Notes under the pieces: model-generated
The model's database searches: none
Seen by the model: only the letters and a program-made list of their open reading frames with translations
Told to the model about the DNA's origin: nothing
Made by a program: the position numbers and the translations under genes
In this document: positions 1 through 8,371 of the stretch, piece after piece
Layout of the letters: each line of letters opens with the position of its first letter
Numbering within the stretch: the stretch's first letter is position 1
Assembly: GCA_946183815.1 (NCBI GenBank)
Contig: CAMHDG010000038.1
Span: forward strand, 1 to 10,069
Length of the DNA: 10,069 nt
Source: an uncultured bacterium
GTDB lineage: Bacteria > Cyanobacteriota > Vampirovibrionia > Gastranaerophilales > Gastranaerophilaceae
Reading direction: 5' to 3'

Positions 1-135
1 AATGGAAAATTGAAAATGGAAAATTTCTTTGTCGGCGAAGCCGACAGTATAAATTTATTAAACTAATAAATAATAAATGTTAAATATTCATTGTGCGCAG
101 CACAATAAAATAATTTTCCATTTTCCATTTTCAAT

Positions 136-143
<8 letters not shown>
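1..143. repeat. MITE-like inverted-repeat element upstream of groEL
   Basis: The first 24 bases are an exact reverse complement of 120-143. Both arms are built from the words AATGGAAAA and TGAAAA. An extra ATTTTCC unit at 113-119 precedes the right arm, so the left arm may continue beyond the window edge. Between the arms lie two separate perfect hairpins: GTCGGC-GAA-GCCGAC at 31-45 and ATTGTGC-GCA-GCACAAT at 90-106. There is no open reading frame inside. The shape (long terminal inverted repeat, short non-coding interior with stems) fits a miniature mobile or REP-like element. Arms of this type recur in many low-GC gut bacterial genomes, from memory. The left boundary and any target duplication cannot be seen. 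Confidence 0.7.
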
Positions 144-1836
<1,693 letters not shown>

Positions 1837-1859
1837 TCGCAACATATAACTAAACTTTT

Positions 1860-1896
1860 AAAAAGAGATGGGAATTTATTTTCTCATCTCTTTTTT
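1860..1896 (+). terminator. intrinsic terminator of groEL
   Basis: AAAAGAGATG at 1861-1870 pairs perfectly with CATCTCTTTT at 1885-1894. The stem extends inward by four more pairs (one G-U) to a six-base loop and ends in a run of T residues. It begins 24 bases after the groEL stop, so groEL is probably transcribed as a single-gene unit. Confidence 0.88.
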
Positions 1897-1931
1897 AGTA
1901 GCAAAAAATTTTTTCAGGGGTGTTCTATAAT
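1896..1931 (+). promoter_or_regulatory. probable promoter of the AAA ATPase gene, with shared upstream motif
   Basis: A perfect -10 hexamer TATAAT lies at 1926-1931, 26 bases before the start codon. Upstream at 1896-1916 is TAGTAGCAAA, three further A residues, then TTTTTTCA. Nearly the same pattern (TAATAGCAAA then TTTTTTCA) occurs at 7564-7581 before the unknown gene at 7628. There is no good -35 TTGACA, so the A/T tract may act as an UP-like element or as a binding site. Confidence 0.5.
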
Positions 1932-1957
1932 TAAATAACTTTAACAAGAGAATATTA

Positions 1958-3562
1958 ATGAAAGTATCATCTGTCATAAATCAGTATAATATCAGGTATA
2001 ACAGTAGTTCAAAAGTTCAGACTCCGTCTGTATCTGCTAATAATTACGAAAAAAAATATCCGCAATATAGTGAATATCCTAATAATATTATGTTTACAGG
2101 TTTGTTTAGCCGTAAAAACAATAATAACGTAATATCTGATGATTTTGGAATGAATGGAAATGATTATACCATATCTTTTAAAATGGCTGATATAATTCAT
2201 AGGCTTGATAATACATCCATCCTTGTTATTGGACGTCAAAATGGAATTTGGACAAAAGGTGCTGTTAAAGGTCAATTAACAAGCGAAAAATCAATTTTTC
2301 CAAATTCAAAGGATATAAAAGATATTTATTTTATTAATTATGATGCTACTGAACCGACAATAATTTTTAAAAAAGATAAAGACAAATTTTTGATTTACGG
2401 TGGTAGTGCAAACCTTACAAATCCAAGTAGCCATACAAAATCAAATAAAAACGATGATTTTTGGAAATATGACCTTGAAACAACCGCAACTTTTGGAGAT
2501 GTCATAGAAACAAAGGGTAAACTAAAACTTAAATTTATGAACTTACATGGTGAGTCTAATATCCCTATGTATGACGCTAAATATCCTGTCGAGTCGTTTC
2601 TGTCCGATTCACGAACACTTCAGGGTGGACTTGTTTTAAATAGAATGGAAGGTATTGAAGATTCAAATGATGAAATTGAGTCTGATTCCGAGTACGGTCA
2701 ATCTATCCCATTTAGAACCTTTGACGATGTCGCAGGCATGGGTGAAACTATAAGTTTTATGAAAAAGAAACTACTCTATCCGATTATTTATCCTAACGCA
2801 TTTAAAGATGATAAAAACCACGGAATTATTTTATATGGACCTTCCGGCACAGGCAAAACACTACTTGCTCTTGCAACTGTTGGGGAAGCAAAAAGACGTA
2901 AAGATGTTGACGTTCATCTTGTTAAAATCAATTCAAGAGATTTAGAAAAGAAATATGTAGGTGAATCAGAAGCGGCTTGGAGAGATGTTTTTAATGATTT
3001 AGAAGAAAACCAGCCTGCAATATTGATGATAGATGAAATTGATGCACTTATGGGTGATAGAAACGGTTATGCCGAAACTACTAATAATTCTTCTACATCA
3101 ACCGTAGCACAACTTCTTCAATCAATCGATAATCTTGAAAAAACTAACGCAAGGGTTTGGATAATCGGAACAACAAACAGACCTAATGCCATTGACCCTG
3201 CAATTAAAAGAAGTGGGCGTTTGGGTGATATGATTGAGATTAAACGACCTGATGAACATGCCTGCAAAGAAATATTAGATTTGTATATCAAAGATAAAAA
3301 TGTAAGTGAAGAGTTTGACAGAGATAAATTTGCAAAAGAATGTTATAAACTTGAATATACGGGTGCTGATATTTCGCAAATAGTTTCTGAATCAAGGAAC
3401 GCGATGTACGAGCGTTGCGGAATTTTTGAAAAAATGGATAACGGAACTTTTAAAGATAGTGACCTTAAAGGGCTGGTTTATACTCAGGAAGATTTTTACA
3501 GTGCACTGGAAAAACAGCAAATAAATAAAAATATCAAAAAGAAAATAGGGTTCACAAAGTAA
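1958..3562 (+). CDS. AAA-family ATPase with an unrecognised N-terminal region
   Basis: The C-terminal half is a classical AAA module of the Cdc48/FtsH/SpoVK kind, which uses ATP hydrolysis to remodel or unfold proteins. It has a linker with DDVAGMGE (about 256-263), Walker A GPSGTGKT (294-301), a pore-loop-like KKYVGES (331-337), Walker B ILMIDEID (355-362) with Asp359 and Glu360, the second region of homology with TTNRP (405-409) and arginine-finger candidates Arg418 and Arg421, and the sensor-2-like YTGADI (467-472). No protease motif (HExxH) or membrane segment follows. Residues 1-240 match no domain I recognise. They begin with a Ser/Asn-rich leader containing IMFTGLF (44-50) and continue with strand-rich sequence such as TSILVIGRQNGIW. 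The ribosome-binding site is weak (AAGAG). The ATG at 1958 is the first in frame. An ATP-driven remodelling role is likely; the target is unknown. Confidence 0.88.
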   Translation: MKVSSVINQYNIRYNSSSKVQTPSVSANNYEKKYPQYSEYPNNIMFTGLFSRKNNNNVISDDFGMNGNDYTISFKMADIIHRLDNTSILVIGRQNGIWTKGAVKGQLTSEKSIFPNSKDIKDIYFINYDATEPTIIFKKDKDKFLIYGGSANLTNPSSHTKSNKNDDFWKYDLETTATFGDVIETKGKLKLKFMNLHGESNIPMYDAKYPVESFLSDSRTLQGGLVLNRMEGIEDSNDEIESDSEYGQSIPFRTFDDVAGMGETISFMKKKLLYPIIYPNAFKDDKNHGIILYGPSGTGKTLLALATVGEAKRRKDVDVHLVKINSRDLEKKYVGESEAAWRDVFNDLEENQPAILMIDEIDALMGDRNGYAETTNNSSTSTVAQLLQSIDNLEKTNARVWIIGTTNRPNAIDPAIKRSGRLGDMIEIKRPDEHACKEILDLYIKDKNVSEEFDRDKFAKECYKLEYTGADISQIVSESRNAMYERCGIFEKMDNGTFKDSDLKGLVYTQEDFYSALEKQQINKNIKKKIGFTK

Positions 3563-3597
3563 GCAAAGTAAATCGAATAAAAGAGAATAATTTGCTA

Positions 3598-3684
3598 TTG
3601 CAATTTTGCGAAAAAAAGAGTAATATACTTTAACTACTATTTCAACTTTGTGGTTGATTGATTATTTCTGATTAGGGGTAAAAT
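3598..3684 (+). promoter_or_regulatory. candidate promoter region for the cdd-dgkA operon
   Basis: The 144 bases between the AAA gene and cdd hold two weak sigma-70-like candidates: TTGCAA (3598-3603) with a 17-base spacer to TAATAT (3621-3626), and TTGATT (3654-3659) with a 19-base spacer to TAAAAT (3679-3684). No clear terminator for the AAA gene is seen. An operon start is expected here because the following five genes are tightly packed. Which box is used cannot be decided by eye. Confidence 0.3.
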
Positions 3685-3706
3685 TAGTGTTAGGCAGGTA
3701 TAAATT

Positions 3707-4090
3707 ATGACAACATACGAAGAATTGATAGAAAAAGCAAAAGAAGCATCAAAGAATGCATACGCACCATATTCTGATTTCAGAGTCGGAGCGTGTGTGC
3801 TGACTGACAAGGGTAATCTTTATCAGGGCTGTAATTTCGAGAATGCAAGTTACGGCTTATCAATCTGTGCGGAACGTAACGCAATAGGTTCGGCTATTGC
3901 TAATGGTGAAACAAAAATAAAAGCCATTGCCATCTATTCGCCTAATATGTATAATTGTACCCCTTGCGGTGCTTGTCGTCAGGTTATTAATGAGTTTAAA
4001 ACCGATGAAACTGTTGTCGTTACTGTTGCAGGTGATAAAATTATTACTAATACGATAGAAGAATTATTACCCGGAGGCTTTGCTCTATAA
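3707..4090 (+). CDS. cdd: cytidine deaminase
   Basis: It hydrolyses cytidine and deoxycytidine to uridine and deoxyuridine in cytoplasmic pyrimidine salvage. The 127-residue length fits the short, homotetrameric zinc form. Zinc ligands are Cys54 in the CAE motif (catalytic Glu56) and Cys87 and Cys90 in PCGACRQ. The substrate-binding NFEN lies at 43-46 and the N-terminal APYSDFRVGA is typical. The AGG-containing ribosome-binding site (3696-3698) is modest. It is the first gene of a five-gene run. In Firmicutes cdd usually lies after dgkA in the same cluster, so its position in front of pgpH is a rearrangement. The call is firm. Confidence 0.96.
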   Translation: MTTYEELIEKAKEASKNAYAPYSDFRVGACVLTDKGNLYQGCNFENASYGLSICAERNAIGSAIANGETKIKAIAIYSPNMYNCTPCGACRQVINEFKTDETVVVTVAGDKIITNTIEELLPGGFAL

Positions 4091-4091
4091 A

Positions 4092-4304
4092 ATGTATATT
4101 TTAGAATGTATTTTAAGGTATTTCTTCCCCAAAAAATTAAATTCCGAATACGATTACAACCCCCTTAACCAAGATATTTCAGAGGATGATGAGAATTGTT
4201 CTCATGAATTCATGCCAGTTGATTCAACAGGCGAAACTCTTGCTTGTATTAAGTGCGGGTTTATAGTACAAAGAAAAGGTAATACTATAATTGAGGATAA
4301 ATAA
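4092..4304 (+). CDS. small zinc-ribbon-like protein
   Basis: This 70-residue protein has a hydrophobic-aromatic start (MYILECILRYFFPKK), an acidic middle, and four possible metal ligands: Cys36 and His38 in CSHEF, and Cys52 and Cys55 in CIKCG. The half-site CxxCG followed by a short strand is typical of a zinc ribbon; the other half (CxH) is unusual. It starts one base after the cdd stop and ends two bases before pgpH, so it is surely co-transcribed. GGAGG at 4073-4077 lies inside the end of cdd, 14 bases before the ATG. A TTG at 4080 would add four residues but sits only two bases from that site. The family is not one I can name. Its role is unknown; metal binding is an inference. Confidence 0.72.
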   Translation: MYILECILRYFFPKKLNSEYDYNPLNQDISEDDENCSHEFMPVDSTGETLACIKCGFIVQRKGNTIIEDK

Positions 4305-4306
4305 TT

Positions 4307-6466
4307 ATGGTTTCGTTTAATGATTTTGTAGAGAGAATTCAGTCGCATAAAGTTACGGATATACTTATCTTTTTATGTTTTGCTTTGATTATGACTCTTA
4401 TCGTGTCTTCTCAAAATTTCTTTTTTCAAAGAGTTATTGAAAATGGTATAAGCAAAAGGGATATTATTGCCCAAAAAACTATTACCGTTATAGATACAAA
4501 AAGAACCGAGCAGCATAGACAAGAGGTAGTTCAGAATATTGAACCTATCCTTATCCCTGCAGAAGACGAGTTTATTAAAGTAAACTTGGATACTTTGCAA
4601 ACATCTATTAAACAAATTCGTCAAAAGGATGTTAGCGATTTGACTAAAAAAGATGAGTTAGGTCTGCTTTTTGATATATCCTCTAAAGATAAAAAAGCAT
4701 ATTTGGCTAACTATCTTCTTATAACAAGTGATTCTGAACTACAAAAAATATTTGATAAGGCAAAGATAACTCTTGTTAAAGTTTTAAATGTCGGGATAAC
4801 AGAGAGCAGTTACGAAAACGGAAAACTGGATAAAATTATCCAAAGAAATATCCCGGTTAATACTCCACGTAATCAGATTACAGTTATAACGGCACTATTA
4901 AAAGAAATTATAACCCCTAATCTTGTAGTTGACGATTTAGCAACAGAAATTGCAAAAAAGAATGCTCAAAACTCTGTAAAACCTTATGAGGTAGTATTCC
5001 ATCAGGGTGATAAAATCGTTTTTGAGGGTGAACCGGTCACAAAACTCAAAAAAGACGCTTTGAGAGAGGCAGGATATAATGTACTCGAAATAAATTTTTG
5101 GGGTATATTTGGTATGTTTATCCTTATTCTCTTATCAATATTTATCTTTTTACAATATGAAAAGAATTTTGAAAAAATATATTACGAATCTCACCACCTT
5201 ACAATTATAGGGTTTATGGCGATATTTATTGCCGTAATAGCAGTGTTGATACCAACCGGATTCTCCCCTTATATATTACCGTTCCCTGCGTTTATGATTA
5301 TTCTTTCTGTGTTTACAAATGCACGTATAGCACTTTGTGCTTCTATGTTGGAACTGGCTATTCTTACAATAGGTCTGCATTATGGCATTGAGTTTGTCGC
5401 TTCATTTATGATTTTGAACACTCTATCCATGATTGCTATATCAAAAATAAAGTTCTCAAAACGGTTTGACCTTATCATTACCGGTTTGAAAATATCATTA
5501 GCAGGGGTTGCCATTGTCGCCTCTGTTTATATGCTTGAAAAATTCTTAATAGATGTGGATAATTTTCTTATCTTAAGAGATTTATTGCTAATCTTTTTGA
5601 ACGGGTTATTGAGCGGAATAATAGCCTTAGGAACACTTCCTATTCTTGAAAGTTCCTTTGGAATAATTACCCCGTACGGGTTAGCGGAACTTGCTGACCA
5701 TAATCAACCGTTATTAAAAAGGTTGCAATTTGAAGCCCCGGGAACATATCACCACAGCCTTTTGGTTTCTAATCTTGCTGAAGCAGCAGCAGAGGCTATT
5801 GGGGCTAATCCTATTTTGGCTAGAGTCGGTTCTTTTTACCACGATATCGGTAAACTCAAAAGACCGTTATTCTTTGTCGAAAACCAGTCTTATTTCGGTA
5901 TTGAAAACCCGCATACTAAACTTAACCCAAGATTAAGTAAAATGGTTATTACCGCTCACCCTAAAGACGGGGTTGAAATAGCAAAGGAAAATCACCTGCC
6001 GTCTATCATTTATAACTTTATTCTTCAGCATCATGGAGAAGGGCTTGCAAGTTATTTTTATAATCAGGCTGTTGCTGAAGAAGGTATTGAAAACGTAAAA
6101 GAAGAACAGTTTAGATACACAGGTCCTAAACCTAATATGAAAGAAACTGCTATTCTTATGATAGCAGATGCTGTTGAATCTGCTGTCCGTTCTCTTAAAA
6201 CTCCGTCTAATGAAGAAATTGAACAAATTATTGATAAGATTATAAAAGAACGACTCAATGACGGTCAGTTCTCTGACTGTCCGCTTACCCTTAAAGATTT
6301 AAAAGTTATTGCAACTACTTTTAACAGAATTTTAAGAGGTATGCAACATAACAGAATTAAATATCAACAATCTATAGATAAAGATTTTAGTGCTGTTAAA
6401 TCTCAAATGGATAGTGATTTTGAGGCAAAAATCAAGCAACTTGAAGAGAAAAAGGATAACCCGTAA
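4307..6466 (+). CDS. pgpH: membrane HD-domain phosphodiesterase, PgpH type (7TMR-HDED/7TMR-HD)
   Basis: Order of parts in 719 residues: a first membrane segment (about 17-36), a large extracytoplasmic region (about 37-258), a run of some seven membrane segments (about 261-445), then a cytoplasmic HD hydrolase domain. The HD domain shows EAPGTYHHSLLV (476-487), ARVGSFYHDIGK (505-516) with the metal-binding His512-Asp513, AHPKDG (550-555) and QHHGEG (574-579). This architecture matches Listeria PgpH and Bacillus YqfF. Listeria PgpH degrades cyclic di-AMP, so that is the likely substrate here, acting at the inner face of the membrane. The ribosome-binding site GAGG (4293-4296) is ten bases before the ATG. 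Gene order before ybeY and dgkA is classic. The usual phoH partner is not present next to it. Confidence 0.93.
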   Translation: MVSFNDFVERIQSHKVTDILIFLCFALIMTLIVSSQNFFFQRVIENGISKRDIIAQKTITVIDTKRTEQHRQEVVQNIEPILIPAEDEFIKVNLDTLQTSIKQIRQKDVSDLTKKDELGLLFDISSKDKKAYLANYLLITSDSELQKIFDKAKITLVKVLNVGITESSYENGKLDKIIQRNIPVNTPRNQITVITALLKEIITPNLVVDDLATEIAKKNAQNSVKPYEVVFHQGDKIVFEGEPVTKLKKDALREAGYNVLEINFWGIFGMFILILLSIFIFLQYEKNFEKIYYESHHLTIIGFMAIFIAVIAVLIPTGFSPYILPFPAFMIILSVFTNARIALCASMLELAILTIGLHYGIEFVASFMILNTLSMIAISKIKFSKRFDLIITGLKISLAGVAIVASVYMLEKFLIDVDNFLILRDLLLIFLNGLLSGIIALGTLPILESSFGIITPYGLAELADHNQPLLKRLQFEAPGTYHHSLLVSNLAEAAAEAIGANPILARVGSFYHDIGKLKRPLFFVENQSYFGIENPHTKLNPRLSKMVITAHPKDGVEIAKENHLPSIIYNFILQHHGEGLASYFYNQAVAEEGIENVKEEQFRYTGPKPNMKETAILMIADAVESAVRSLKTPSNEEIEQIIDKIIKERLNDGQFSDCPLTLKDLKVIATTFNRILRGMQHNRIKYQQSIDKDFSAVKSQMDSDFEAKIKQLEEKKDNP

Positions 6467-6468
6467 AA

Positions 6469-6981
6469 TTGGACAAAAAAATAATCAATGTATTTACAGA
6501 AAACATATTTAATGATTGGACTTTTGATGAGTTTGAGGTTATTCAAAATACTCGTAAAATTGTTGAGTTTTATCTTGAGCAACTGACAGAAGTGTCTTGC
6601 CTTGAAGGATTCGATTTTGAATCATTAACCTTTGATATTTTATTCTGTGACAGCAAAAAAACACATCAGATTAATAGAGAATATAGAAATAAAGATTACC
6701 CTGCCGATATTATTACATTTGCCATTTTTGCCGATGATGATGCAAAATTTATCCTCGATGACGATATTAATTTAGGTGAAATTATACTCGCTCTCGATAA
6801 AGTTAAAGAAGAGGCAAATAAACACAATGTAACAGACAGGTATGAGTTGTATTTTTTAATCGCTCATGGTATCTTGCATTTACTGGGGTTTGACCACCAA
6901 AGTGAAGAAGATTATAATTTTGTTGTGGAAGTACAGAAAAAAGCACTAAAATATGCACAAATAGGTGAAAAAGATGAGTAA
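6469..6981 (+). CDS. ybeY: endoribonuclease YbeY (rRNA maturation factor)
   Basis: This is a single-strand-specific, zinc-dependent endoribonuclease involved in 16S rRNA 3'-end maturation and 70S ribosome quality control. The family signature HGxLHLxGxDH is intact as HGILHLLGFDH, giving zinc ligands His133, His137 and His143. The upstream region with NREYRNKDYPADIITFA (69-85) and the LGEI motif (102-105) is also typical. The reading frame contains no internal methionine codon at all, so translation must begin at a non-ATG codon. TTG at 6469, two bases after the pgpH stop and 12 bases after AAGGA, is the best choice. The 170-residue length is normal to slightly long. The 3' end overlaps dgkA by eight bases. 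Confidence 0.94.
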   Translation: MDKKIINVFTENIFNDWTFDEFEVIQNTRKIVEFYLEQLTEVSCLEGFDFESLTFDILFCDSKKTHQINREYRNKDYPADIITFAIFADDDAKFILDDDINLGEIILALDKVKEEANKHNVTDRYELYFLIAHGILHLLGFDHQSEEDYNFVVEVQKKALKYAQIGEKDE

Positions 6982-7366
6982 ATATAAATCACAGGGGTTA
7001 AAAAACACATTCAAAAACGCAAGAAAGGGTTTCAGACTTGCACTGAAAAGTGAGCGCAATATCCGTATTCATCTTGCGGTCGGTTCACTTGTTATAGCAG
7101 GTGCTATTTTGTTGGGTTTTGATGTTGTTAAGTTCTGCGTGCTTCTCTTTGCTATCGCTATGGTTATTGTGTCAGAAATGCTCAATTCCGCTATAGAGTT
7201 TACCCTCGATTCCTATTATCATAATAAATATAACAAAATGGTTGGAATGGCTAAAGATATTTCCGCAGGAGCGGTTATGCTCGCAACCGTTGTAAGTATT
7301 GTTATCGGTTGTTTAATCTTTGGTCAGGCTATTATAGAAGTTATTGCAAAAGGTTCTTTGGTTTAA
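6974..7366 (+). CDS. dgkA: diacylglycerol/undecaprenol kinase (DgkA family)
   Basis: A small integral membrane kinase that phosphorylates diacylglycerol or, in Gram-positive-type members, undecaprenol, returning lipid carrier to cell-envelope synthesis. The 130-residue protein has an amphipathic start with NARKGFRLALKSERNIRIH (15-33), three membrane segments (about 35-49, 52-71 and 98-117), and the catalytic signature SEMLNSAIEFTLD (67-79) plus AKDISAGAV (93-101). The ATG at 6974 is preferred over an in-frame GTG at 6965 because AGGTG at 6963-6967 then has a six-base spacer. It overlaps ybeY by eight bases, suggesting translational coupling. Which lipid it uses cannot be decided from sequence alone; the gene context resembles the undecaprenol kinases of Firmicutes. 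Confidence 0.94.
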   Translation: MSKYKSQGLKNTFKNARKGFRLALKSERNIRIHLAVGSLVIAGAILLGFDVVKFCVLLFAIAMVIVSEMLNSAIEFTLDSYYHNKYNKMVGMAKDISAGAVMLATVVSIVIGCLIFGQAIIEVIAKGSLV

Positions 7367-7432
7367 GATTTTGTAAGGCTTTTGCAGTACAATAAACAAA
7401 TTACACTGTGGTTTCGAAATTTCATAGAGTCC

Positions 7433-7464
7433 TTAACAAGACCCTGAAACGAGTTCAGGGTGAC
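7433..7464 (-). repeat. palindromic intergenic repeat, copy A
   Basis: ACCCTGAA (7441-7448) and TTCAGGGT (7454-7461) form a perfect eight-pair stem with a five-base loop. On the minus strand the unit starts GTCACCCTGAACTCG. It matches copy B at 8372-8403 at 25 of 32 positions, in opposite orientation. Very similar GTCACCCTGAAC... palindromes occur in many unrelated bacterial genomes, from memory. It lies in the 261-base gap after dgkA and has no T-run, so it is not a canonical terminator. No gene is seen in this gap. Confidence 0.75.
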
Positions 7465-7563
7465 ACGTAAACAACAGGTGAGGTTTTTTATGTATTTATG
7501 TATAAATTGATTTTTGCGTTCTTCTATGCAGACACTATGCTCTTAAGTTTACATTTCTAAAAA

Positions 7564-7598
7564 TAATAGCAAATTTTTTCATTTTTTTGCTTTATATG
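7564..7598 (+). promoter_or_regulatory. probable promoter region of the 7628 gene, with shared motif
   Basis: TAATAGCAAA (7564-7573) followed directly by TTTTTTCA (7574-7581) repeats the motif at 1896-1916 upstream of the AAA ATPase. A -10-like TATATG lies at 7593-7598 (or TTTATA at 7591-7596), about 30 bases before the ATG. AGCAAA (7568-7573) can also pair with TTTGCT (7586-7591). The shared arrangement supports a regulatory role; the exact promoter is uncertain. Confidence 0.4.
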
Positions 7599-7627
7599 GA
7601 TAAGTGTGTAGAAATTAGGAGTAAATT

Positions 7628-8326
7628 ATGAATACAGTATCTTTTGGCAGTACCTATAAAATTAATGCAGGTGCAGATATCAGAAACAACGGAAAATTAG
7701 TAGATTTTTGCAGTGATAATAATTTAGATTATTCTACCAAAGTGGAATCTAAAAGGGGTTACCTATCTTCAAAACCATCTGTCAAAATCAATACAACAAT
7801 TATTGCTCCAGACCAAAAGGATAACATTTTAGAAACTTACCTTGCAAATCAGGGTATAAAGTTTAAAAAGTTAGATACAAAAGAGTTATTGAGCAAATCA
7901 AAAGTTGAATCACGTATCGAAAAACCGGTACAAGACAGAAAACTTGTTAAGATAGACGCTCAAAAACTCGAAAAATTAGCCAGGAACCAAGACCAAAACA
8001 TTGATTATTGTGAAGATAATTATGAAAAATATTATAAAGACAGTGTTGATTTGATGATTAAAAGCGGAGATAAAATACCTGCAACATCACTTTTCATAAC
8101 CCCATTAGGCGAATCGACAGAAGATACTGTTAAATATATCAAGAATTTTGGTGCGGACAGATTAAACGATAGCCAATTATCATTTTGGTTTAATCAGGAA
8201 TGTCCTGACAGTCCCGACCACTGTATGTTCTTTGGTATGAAAGATTTAGGCATGAATAGTATCCCTGTCTATGTCGATAACGATACATATAAAATTGCTG
8301 ATGCATTAGGTATTATTTCTAAATAA
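7628..8326 (+). CDS. hypothetical protein, probably lineage-specific
   Basis: No known family recognised. The 232-residue protein is soluble-looking, lysine- and aspartate-rich, with no signal peptide or membrane segment. It opens with MNTVSFGSTYKI, a leader style shared loosely with the AAA ATPase in this window. Residues about 55-85 read as strand-helix-strand (TTIIAPDQ, then DNILETYLANQG, then IKFKKL), which may be a small alpha/beta unit. A charged helical stretch (about 87-140) follows, then a C-terminal region with four cysteine/histidine residues in DYCED and ECPDSPDHC. The start is well supported: AGGAG at 7617-7621 with a six-base spacer. The gene stands alone between two opposed repeat copies (7433-7464 and 8372-8544) and converges on obg. 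It is a real gene by ribosome-binding site and length; its function is unknown. Confidence 0.82.
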   Translation: MNTVSFGSTYKINAGADIRNNGKLVDFCSDNNLDYSTKVESKRGYLSSKPSVKINTTIIAPDQKDNILETYLANQGIKFKKLDTKELLSKSKVESRIEKPVQDRKLVKIDAQKLEKLARNQDQNIDYCEDNYEKYYKDSVDLMIKSGDKIPATSLFITPLGESTEDTVKYIKNFGADRLNDSQLSFWFNQECPDSPDHCMFFGMKDLGMNSIPVYVDNDTYKIADALGIISK

Positions 8327-8341
8327 ATTTTGGTAACTATA

Positions 8342-8366
8342 TAAAAGTTTTCACCAAAAACTTTTA
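8342..8366 (+). terminator. AT-rich hairpin after the 7628 gene
   Basis: TAAAAGTTTT (8342-8351) pairs perfectly with AAAACTTTTA (8357-8366) around the loop CACCA. It starts 15 bases after the stop codon. The stem has only one G-C pair and no long T-run follows, so it is at best a weak terminator. The place, in a gap between convergent genes, suits that role. Confidence 0.4.
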
Positions 8367-8371
8367 AAAGA

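Noticed and set aside
2009..2275. Minus-strand frame of 88 residues inside the AAA gene
   Set aside because: Low-complexity Ile/Tyr-rich translation from AT-rich antisense DNA; no start signal.
3553..3652. Long-range pairing of CACAAAGT (end of the AAA gene) with ACTTTG-type sequence near 3645-3652 as a terminator or riboswitch
   Set aside because: The arms are about 85 bases apart with no supporting inner structure or T-run; likely chance in AT-rich DNA.
5730..6258. Alternative frames over the HD domain of pgpH (5730-5936 plus, 5933-6226 and 6064-6258 minus)
   Set aside because: All overlap the strongly conserved HD-domain coding sequence and show no domain of their own.
7441..7461. Repeat hairpin as the rho-independent terminator of the dgkA operon
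   Set aside because: The stem is good but is followed by GACACGTAAAC, with no T-run, and it is better explained as a dispersed palindromic repeat.
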